Of a stretch of 12,130 nt of DNA, positions 8,700 through 12,130 are shown in pieces. The DNA comes from Verrucomicrobiota bacterium. GTDB lineage: Bacteria; Verrucomicrobiota; Verrucomicrobiia; Chthoniobacterales; UBA10450. The notes below the pieces were generated by a model. It searched no databases, was not told where the DNA came from, and worked only from the letters and a program-made list of their open reading frames with translations. A program made the position numbers and the translations under genes. Numbering within the stretch: position 1 is the stretch's first letter; the number at the start of each line of letters is the position of its first letter. The DNA lies in the NCBI GenBank assembly GCA_003217965.1, contig QHNB01000170.1:1-12130 (forward strand). The letters are read 5' to 3'.

Positions 8700-8815
8700 A
8701 TGCTGAGTGATCTGAATACGCTTAGCCCATGTTGGCGCGGCACTTGTTGTGAGCTACCTGCCCGCACGCCGGTGTCATGAATGTCGCCTCCGTGGTGGCG
8801 TTGCCAGATGAGTGA
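8700..8815 (+). pseudogene. Remnant of an ADOP-like permease: start and tail only
   Basis: This 116-bp stretch reads as both ends of a lost permease. ATG at 8700 begins MLSDL, the usual opening of these proteins (compare MLEDL at 3796 and MNDL at 6274), but that frame soon loses similarity and stops at 8778. In another frame, 8731-8772 encodes VGAALVVSYLPARR, the typical last helix and ARR motif. Dropping one extra base (T8773) lets the next frame continue as VMNVASVVALPDE followed by TGA at 8813-8815. The 13 codons after ARR match the family tail position by position in length (V, VVAL and final E conserved). It starts 5 bp after the intact permease stop. The reading rests on short matches, so it is a strong but not certain call. 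No function is expected. Confidence 0.66.
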
Positions 8816-8818
8816 GAG
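8814..8818 (+). promoter_or_regulatory. Probable ribosome binding site of the DUF4097 gene
   Basis: GAGAG lies 7 bases before the ATG at 8826. This spacing, together with a signal peptide beginning exactly there, favours 8826 over in-frame ATGs at 8781 and 8808. The site overlaps the end of the permease remnant. Confidence 0.45.
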
Positions 8819-8825
8819 TCTTCCA

Positions 8826-9605
8826 ATGAAGAAACGGCTGGCAATCGCGGGTGTTTTCATGCTCTGCATGTTTTCCACGTCAGCGATCGCCAGCGAAGTC
8901 CTCGAAGATATCGTGGAGAGAACGATTCCACTCGGCCCGGCTAGGACGTTCGCTCTGCATGGCACCGATGGCACGATTCAAATCTACGGGACCGATAGCA
9001 ACGAGATCAAAATTGTCGCGATCAAAAAGGCGTTCTCTTCCATTCGTCTCAAAGCAATTGGGATTCAGGTCGAGACCAAGAATGACTCGGTCAACATCAA
9101 TACGGTCGCGCCGGCAAAACCGCGCTGGGCGTGGTCTGACCGGTCGGGCACCGTCGATTACATTATTAACGTTCCGCAGACAGCGCGGATCACCGCGGTC
9201 GATTTACCGAATGGCGAACTCACCATTGATGGGATGCGCGGCGCTCCTATTTCCGCCTCGCTCGGAAATGGCCGACTGACAACGCGCAACTGTTTTTGCG
9301 ACCAAAAGGTGCGCGTCGAAAGCGGTGGAATGGATATCGTGTTCGATTGGCTTGAGGAAAAGTTGGTGACGATTGATGCCGTCATCAATGACGGCAACGT
9401 GCGTGCATTGATTCCGGTGGATGCTTCATTCGAAATCCACGCCGTGGCAGAACACGGCCGTGTGGCGAGCGATTTCAGTGAAATCGAGAACAGAAAACGC
9501 GGCGGCGTTTCTGAGATTAACGAAACAATTGGTCAGGCGCCGCTTTCGAAACTCGCGGTGCGAGCGGTAAACGGGAACGTTCAAATCTCGGAGGTGATTT
9601 GGTGA
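8826..9605 (+). CDS. Exported DUF4097-family beta-repeat protein
   Basis: A 259-residue protein that starts with a clear signal peptide: MKK, then the hydrophobic LAIAGVFMLCMFSTSAIAS, with cleavage likely after about residue 21-23. The mature part is built of short beta-strands alternating with glycine or asparagine turns (HGTDGTIQIYGTDSNEIKI, DLPNGELTIDG, SLGNGRLTT, VESGGMDIVFDW, VNGNVQISEV). This is the pattern of DUF4097, a putative adhesin-like beta-helix family of unknown biochemical role. It carries two close cysteines (NCFC, about residue 156-158). The start at 8826 is chosen for the signal peptide and the GAGAG site. Its stop overlaps the GTG start of the following permease remnant (GTGA, 9602-9605), so it was once translationally coupled to a MacB-like permease and may have worked with it in the periplasm. 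That partner is now destroyed. The family call is fairly sure; the role is unknown. Confidence 0.82.
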   Translation: MKKRLAIAGVFMLCMFSTSAIASEVLEDIVERTIPLGPARTFALHGTDGTIQIYGTDSNEIKIVAIKKAFSSIRLKAIGIQVETKNDSVNINTVAPAKPRWAWSDRSGTVDYIINVPQTARITAVDLPNGELTIDGMRGAPISASLGNGRLTTRNCFCDQKVRVESGGMDIVFDWLEEKLVTIDAVINDGNVRALIPVDASFEIHAVAEHGRVASDFSEIENRKRGGVSEINETIGQAPLSKLAVRAVNGNVQISEVIW

Positions 9606-9876
9606 TATGGCAGGATCTGCGTTACGCGGTGCGAATGCTGATTAAAACGCCCGGGTTTGCCATCGTCGCATTTCTGGCGATCGCGCTCCTTGGTCTGTTT
9701 GTTGCATTCGGTTCTACTCGTCTGGCGAGCAGCTTCCTTATGGTGTGAATCCTAATGATCCGGTCATTTTCCTTGGAGTGACAGTTCTACTGGCGGCGGC
9801 GGCCTTTGCCGCCTGTTACTTCCCAGCGCGGCGCACACTGAAGATCGATCCGATTATCGCGCTTCGTTTCGAATAG
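9602..9876 (+). pseudogene. Internally deleted and frameshifted ADOP-like permease
   Basis: GTG at 9602 opens a frame starting IWQDLRYAVRMLIKTPGF and AIVAFLAIA, the standard N-terminus and beginning of helix 1. It then passes directly into LLGLFVAFGSTRLASSFL, which belongs to the second-last helix region of a full-length permease. About 750 residues are therefore missing. A one-base loss near 9734-9740 ends this frame at 9746-9748 after 48 residues. The tail continues in another frame as YGVNPNDPVIFLGV, a last helix, ACYFPARRTLKIDPIIALRFE and TAG at 9874-9876, a canonical family ending. The 48-residue product would be a one-helix membrane peptide and could still be made, since the GTG overlaps the DUF4097 stop. 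I regard it as a decayed gene; a retained microprotein is possible but unsupported. Confidence 0.86.
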
Positions 9877-9879
9877 CAC

Positions 9880-10173
9880 TTACTTCATTGTCCGCGCCGT
9901 CAGATCTTCGAGCGCGTGCAAATCTTCTTCGGCACGATCGTTGTAGCCGATTTTGCGATAACACTCCGCCCGTTTTCGCAGTGCGATTGCGGTCTGATTC
10001 AATTGCAGCGCATGACTCAATGAGTCAATTGCAGGGACGGTCTCCCCGTGCGTCATTTCGATTTCGCCGCGATATTGCCATGCTATGGCCAGTTGGGGAT
10101 CGAGATCCGTTGCCAGCTTAATCTTGGTAAGTGCCTCGTCTGACTGCCCGAGCTTCATTAAGGCGTAGCTCAA
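9880..10173 (-). CDS. TPR protein, C-terminal part separated by frameshift
   Basis: From ATG at 10173 this frame encodes 97 residues of tetratricopeptide repeats (YALMKLGQSDEALTKIKLA, then DPQLAIAWQYRGEIEM, then ALRKRAECYRKIGYNDRAEEDL). The open frame extends upstream to 10227 as DAETALTLDKKSASALAEL, a TPR helix that continues the lipoprotein gene encoded just upstream in another frame. It is therefore best read as the 3' end of that gene and not as an independent gene. No ribosome binding site is obvious before 10173. Its stop (9880-9882) lies 3 bp from the stop of the convergent permease remnant, with no room for a terminator between them. Confidence 0.72.
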   Translation of the reverse strand: MSYALMKLGQSDEALTKIKLATDLDPQLAIAWQYRGEIEMTHGETVPAIDSLSHALQLNQTAIALRKRAECYRKIGYNDRAEEDLHALEDLTARTMK

Positions 10174-10198
10174 TTCAGCCAGCGCGCTGGCCGATTTC

Positions 10199-11119
10199 TT
10201 ATCGAGCGTCAGCGCCGTCTCGGCATCCTTTCAATTGTTCGAGCCGAATCGAATTGCGCACGAGCAGATCCACGCCCTCATTCGCGCGGTTCAATTCGAT
10301 CAGGGCGATTGCCTGCAAGAGTTTCGGGCGAATAGCCCAAATAGCGAGTTTCCGTGCCTGCTCCGCGTCACTCCGTGCGAGCTCGGGATCGCCGGCGCGC
10401 AAAAAAGCCAGTGCTCGATCTCCGAGGAGCGTAAAATCGGACGGTGATGAACTAATGCTGGCATCGAGTTCCCGGATTTCATCGAGAAATTTGCCGAGGC
10501 GCTCAAACCGCTGGGACCACTCTTGCACTTGGGCATTCTCGGGCGCGAGCAATCGCGCTCGCTGCAAATCCGCAATCGCGTCCTCCCAGCGATGTAATTG
10601 CCGGCGAGCGATTGCACGCTTCAACCGCGCATCCGCGGAGTCGCGTGTTTTAATCAACGTGCTCCACGCCGTATCTTCCTCGATCCAGTGCCGATGGGCG
10701 TGCTCGAGTTCAGCGACTTTTCGCAGAACCCGTTCATTCTTCGGGTCGGGCCCGAGGGCTTTTTCCCAGTGCAAGATCGCTTCTTGTTCGTCTTGCCGCG
10801 CCAGCGCCACATCGCCGGTGGCTTCTTCCAGTTGAGTTCCCGGTTGGCGCGCGCCCGCCCGCCATTCGTTGAGAACTTTTTCCGCGCCGGACACATCGTT
10901 CATCTGCAACCGTACCTCAACGAGTGTCGCCCACGCGCCGTCATGGTGTGGGGCACGTTTAAGAATTTGTCGCGCCATGGATTCGGCATTCCCAAAATCC
11001 CGATGCCGTCGAGCCCGATCCAATTCAGCGCTTAGGGCTTTAACCTCGCGGGTGTCTGCGCGCTCGCACGCGGGCAATGCCAATGTCGTCAAGGCCAACG
11101 TGAGCAGAATGGGACGCAT
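10199..11119 (-). CDS. TPR-repeat lipoprotein, N-terminal part (frameshifted gene)
   Basis: Starts with a lipoprotein signal MRPILLTLALTTLALPAC; Cys18 is the probable lipidation site, although P at -2 of the lipobox is unusual. After it come repeated helix pairs of about 34 residues: RDFGNAESMARQILKRAP, DGAWATLVEVRLQMND, VALARQDEQEAILHWEKAL, DPKNERVLRKVAELEHAH, and RWEDAIADLQRARLLAPEN. These are tetratricopeptide repeats, so it is probably an envelope-anchored scaffold or binding protein; partners are unknown. The in-frame product has 306 residues, but the last ones (GCRDGADAR) do not fit a TPR. Removing one base at 10228 joins the frame to the downstream TPRs and gives a 412-residue protein ending at 9880. 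The intact gene would therefore span 9880-11119. Either the gene is broken, or the sequence has an error there. It diverges from yajQ across 91 bp. Confidence 0.8.
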   Translation of the reverse strand: MRPILLTLALTTLALPACERADTREVKALSAELDRARRHRDFGNAESMARQILKRAPHHDGAWATLVEVRLQMNDVSGAEKVLNEWRAGARQPGTQLEEATGDVALARQDEQEAILHWEKALGPDPKNERVLRKVAELEHAHRHWIEEDTAWSTLIKTRDSADARLKRAIARRQLHRWEDAIADLQRARLLAPENAQVQEWSQRFERLGKFLDEIRELDASISSSPSDFTLLGDRALAFLRAGDPELARSDAEQARKLAIWAIRPKLLQAIALIELNRANEGVDLLVRNSIRLEQLKGCRDGADAR

Positions 11120-11169
11120 AATCTGGAATCGAAGGTCAGGCCACGCGACGCTCTCCCCCTGGAAAAAAG

Positions 11170-11181
11170 AATGGAACCATT
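11170..11181. promoter_or_regulatory. Small inverted repeat in divergent gap
   Basis: AATGG-AA-CCATT is a perfect 5-bp inverted repeat in the 91-bp space between the divergent TPR gene and yajQ, the only place promoters for both can lie. It could be an operator half-site pair. Such short repeats occur by chance, and I see no convincing -35/-10 pair beside it. Confidence 0.15.
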
Positions 11182-11210
11182 CACAGCTGATTTGTCAGAC
11201 TCCATACCGT

Positions 11211-11696
11211 ATGCCGTCGTTCGACATTGTTTCTGAGGTCGATTCGCAAGAAGTGGATAACGCGCTCAACCAGGCCCGGAAAGAGCTAGCCACGCGGTTC
11301 GACTTTAAAGGAAGCGCTGCCCTCATTCTTTATGAGAAAGACCAGATTACGCTCACAGCTGAGGATGCTGGCCGGCTACGCGGGCTGCGCGAGATTGTCA
11401 TTGGCAAACTATCCAAGCGCGGGGTCGATTTGCGCAATATTAACCAGGGCGAACCCAACATTTCGCCACTCGGCCACGCCCGGCAGGAGCTTAAAATCCA
11501 ACACGGCCTTGAAGGCGACAAAGCCAAAGAGATCATTCATGCGATCAAAGGCGCCGGATTCAAGGTGCAGAGCGCGTTACAGGACCGACAAATCCGAGTG
11601 ACCGGAAAAAAGAAAGACGACCTCCAAGCCGTCATTCAGTTCGTACGCAGCCGGGATTTCGGCGTCGCGACGAATTTCAAAAACTTTCGCGACTGA
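11211..11696 (+). CDS. yajQ: YajQ family nucleotide-binding protein (UPF0234)
   Basis: A 161-residue cytoplasmic protein of exactly the family length. The start ATG at 11211 gives the hallmark N-terminus MPSFDIVSEVD. Other family signatures are ELATRFDFKGS (about 25-35), DLRNINQGEP (about 73-82), QELKIQHGLEGDKAKEI (about 90-107), KGAGFKVQSALQDRQIRVTG and the end RDFGVATNFKNFRD. The family has two ferredoxin-like domains. Members bind nucleotides, and some (in Xanthomonas and Pseudomonas) have been reported as cyclic di-GMP effectors; which ligand applies here is unknown. A frame open upstream to 10869 crosses the opposite-strand TPR gene and is not used. No clear Shine-Dalgarno sequence precedes the start. 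It diverges from the TPR gene and converges on moaD. Confidence 0.96.
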   Translation: MPSFDIVSEVDSQEVDNALNQARKELATRFDFKGSAALILYEKDQITLTAEDAGRLRGLREIVIGKLSKRGVDLRNINQGEPNISPLGHARQELKIQHGLEGDKAKEIIHAIKGAGFKVQSALQDRQIRVTGKKKDDLQAVIQFVRSRDFGVATNFKNFRD

Positions 11697-11764
11697 GCTT
11701 CTGGTTGCGAGGATCAACTGCGCCGTGTCCCAAGCTCGGACAGCCGGGAGACCGTCCTCCTTGA
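11697..11764. other. Short gap between convergent yajQ and moaD
   Basis: These 68 bp separate two convergent genes, where a bidirectional terminator would be expected. The only structure seen is a weak hairpin at 11738-11757 (6-bp stem with one G-U pair on the minus strand, 8-base loop) without a following T-run. No terminator is called. Confidence 0.3.
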
Positions 11765-12010
11765 TCACCCACCTTGCACCGGCGGCATAATTGCGATGAT
11801 GTCGCCGTCGCAGAGGGCATGATTTTTCTCAACGAAGTCCGCCCCAATACCAAAGAGCATGCTGTTTTGAAAATCGCGCAGTTTCGGATACTCCGACAAA
11901 AGCTGTCGAACAAGATCACCAACCTGCGCATTATCGGGCAGCGAAATTTCCAAGGTGGAGGCGCCAACTATTTCTCTCAGGCGCGAATAAAATTCCGCGC
12001 GTACCGTCAT
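11765..12010 (-). CDS. moaD: MoaD family sulfur carrier / molybdopterin synthase small subunit
   Basis: An 81-residue ubiquitin-fold protein. Typical features are the start VRAEFYSRLREIVG, the middle DLVRQLLSEYPKLRDF, the DGDIIAIMPPV strand and the C-terminal Gly-Gly. In this family that tail is adenylated and converted to a thiocarboxylate, which donates sulfur during molybdopterin synthesis with the MoaE partner. The start overlaps the stop of hpt (ATGA, 12007-12010), so the two genes are very likely translated together. No moaE or moeB gene is visible; on this strand the next gene downstream would run into the opposing yajQ. A related carrier such as a ThiS-like protein is the alternative, but MPPVQGG fits MoaD best. 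Confidence 0.9.
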   Translation of the reverse strand: MTVRAEFYSRLREIVGASTLEISLPDNAQVGDLVRQLLSEYPKLRDFQNSMLFGIGADFVEKNHALCDGDIIAIMPPVQGG

Positions 12011-12130
12011 GGTGGCATCAGTTCTTTTCGCAGCACTCCGATATATGGCAAATTCCGATACCGTTCCATGTAATCAAGGCCATAGCCGACGACGAATTCG
12101 TCAGCGATATCGAAGCCGACGTAATCCGCG
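12007..12130 (-). CDS. hpt: Hypoxanthine phosphoribosyltransferase, C-terminal end (5' part outside window)
   Basis: The last 40 residues of the enzyme that salvages hypoxanthine (and often guanine) with PRPP to make IMP/GMP in the cytoplasm. The segment ADYVGFDIADEFVVGYGLDY followed by ERYRNLPYIGVL is highly characteristic: the family has VGFxIPDxFVVGYGLDYxExYRNLPYIGVL near its end, with the base-contacting VGF/IPD region. Here the usual P of IPD is A (IAD). The stop TGA at 12007-12009 overlaps the moaD start. The active-site PRPP loop and start codon lie beyond base 12130. The call is secure despite the short piece because the motif is so distinctive. Confidence 0.93.
   Translation of the reverse strand, partial: ADYVGFDIADEFVVGYGLDYMERYRNLPYIGVLRKELMPP

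Noticed and set aside
8781..8825. Earlier starts for the DUF4097 gene (8781, 8808)
   Set aside because: These bases fit the tail of the permease remnant, and the signal peptide begins at MKK (8826) with a GAGAG site before it.
10225..10232. Programmed ribosomal frameshift in the TPR gene
   Set aside because: There is no classic slippery heptamer followed by a visible stem-loop or upstream Shine-Dalgarno-like stimulator; a simple indel or sequencing error explains it better.
10131..10835. 234-codon open frame on the plus strand
   Set aside because: It is antisense to the TPR lipoprotein and very rich in Ser/Arg, as expected from a shadow; the minus-strand frames have clear TPRs and a lipobox.
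10869..11210. Possible N-terminal extension of yajQ
   Set aside because: The extension crosses the opposite-strand TPR gene, and the family starts exactly at MPSFDIVSEVD (11211).
11738..11757. Hairpin as terminator between yajQ and moaD
   Set aside because: The stem is only 6 bp with a wobble pair, and no T-run follows on either strand.
11577..11768. Minus-strand frame from GTG at 11768, overlapping the moaD stop
   Set aside because: The overlap looked like coupling, but most of the frame is antisense to yajQ and the product has no recognisable feature.

Overview
The window looks like a chromosomal segment of a Gram-negative soil-type bacterium, roughly 55-60 % GC by eye. The style of the long duplicated MacB-like permeases (the ADOP type, common in Acidobacteria and Verrucomicrobia), an exported lipoprotein and the housekeeping genes fit those phyla. 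I lean towards Verrucomicrobia (Chthoniobacterales-like), but this is inference from protein style, not a database result. No tRNA, rRNA, CRISPR array, insertion sequence or phage gene was seen.

Positions 1-9876, plus strand: a tandem array of MacB/FtsX-type ABC permease genes with a single ATPase. In order: the C-terminal quarter of a permease (1-693); a LolD/MacB-type ATPase overlapping it by ATGA (690-1358); a permease that has lost its first membrane helix by a clean in-frame deletion (1375-3777); two apparently intact ~810-residue permeases (3796-6249 and 6274-8694); a tiny permease remnant with only its first codons and last ~30 codons (8700-8815); an exported DUF4097 protein (8826-9605); and a second remnant overlapping it by GTGA, whose first helix is fused to its last ~50 residues and frameshifted (9602-9876). 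The array thus shows intact, damaged and almost erased copies of one family side by side. Gaps between the main genes are only 16-24 bp, so the array probably forms one transcription unit.

Positions 9880-11119, minus strand: a TPR lipoprotein gene that ends 3 bp from the last permease remnant and carries a one-base frameshift near 10228, splitting it into two open frames.

Positions 11211-12130: housekeeping genes. yajQ (plus) diverges from the TPR gene across 91 bp. It converges on a minus-strand pair, the 3' end of hpt (hypoxanthine phosphoribosyltransferase) and moaD (molybdopterin synthase small subunit / sulfur carrier), which overlap by ATGA.

How it may work: MacB-like ATPase-permease pairs use ATP in the cytoplasm to drive movements of periplasmic domains, for export or extraction of envelope substrates. 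One ATPase may serve several permeases here. No HlyD-type adaptor, TolC protein or PadR regulator is visible, so the substrate cannot be named. There is no gene-free stretch over 300 bp; the three short gaps (8695-8825, 11120-11210, 11697-11764) are described below.
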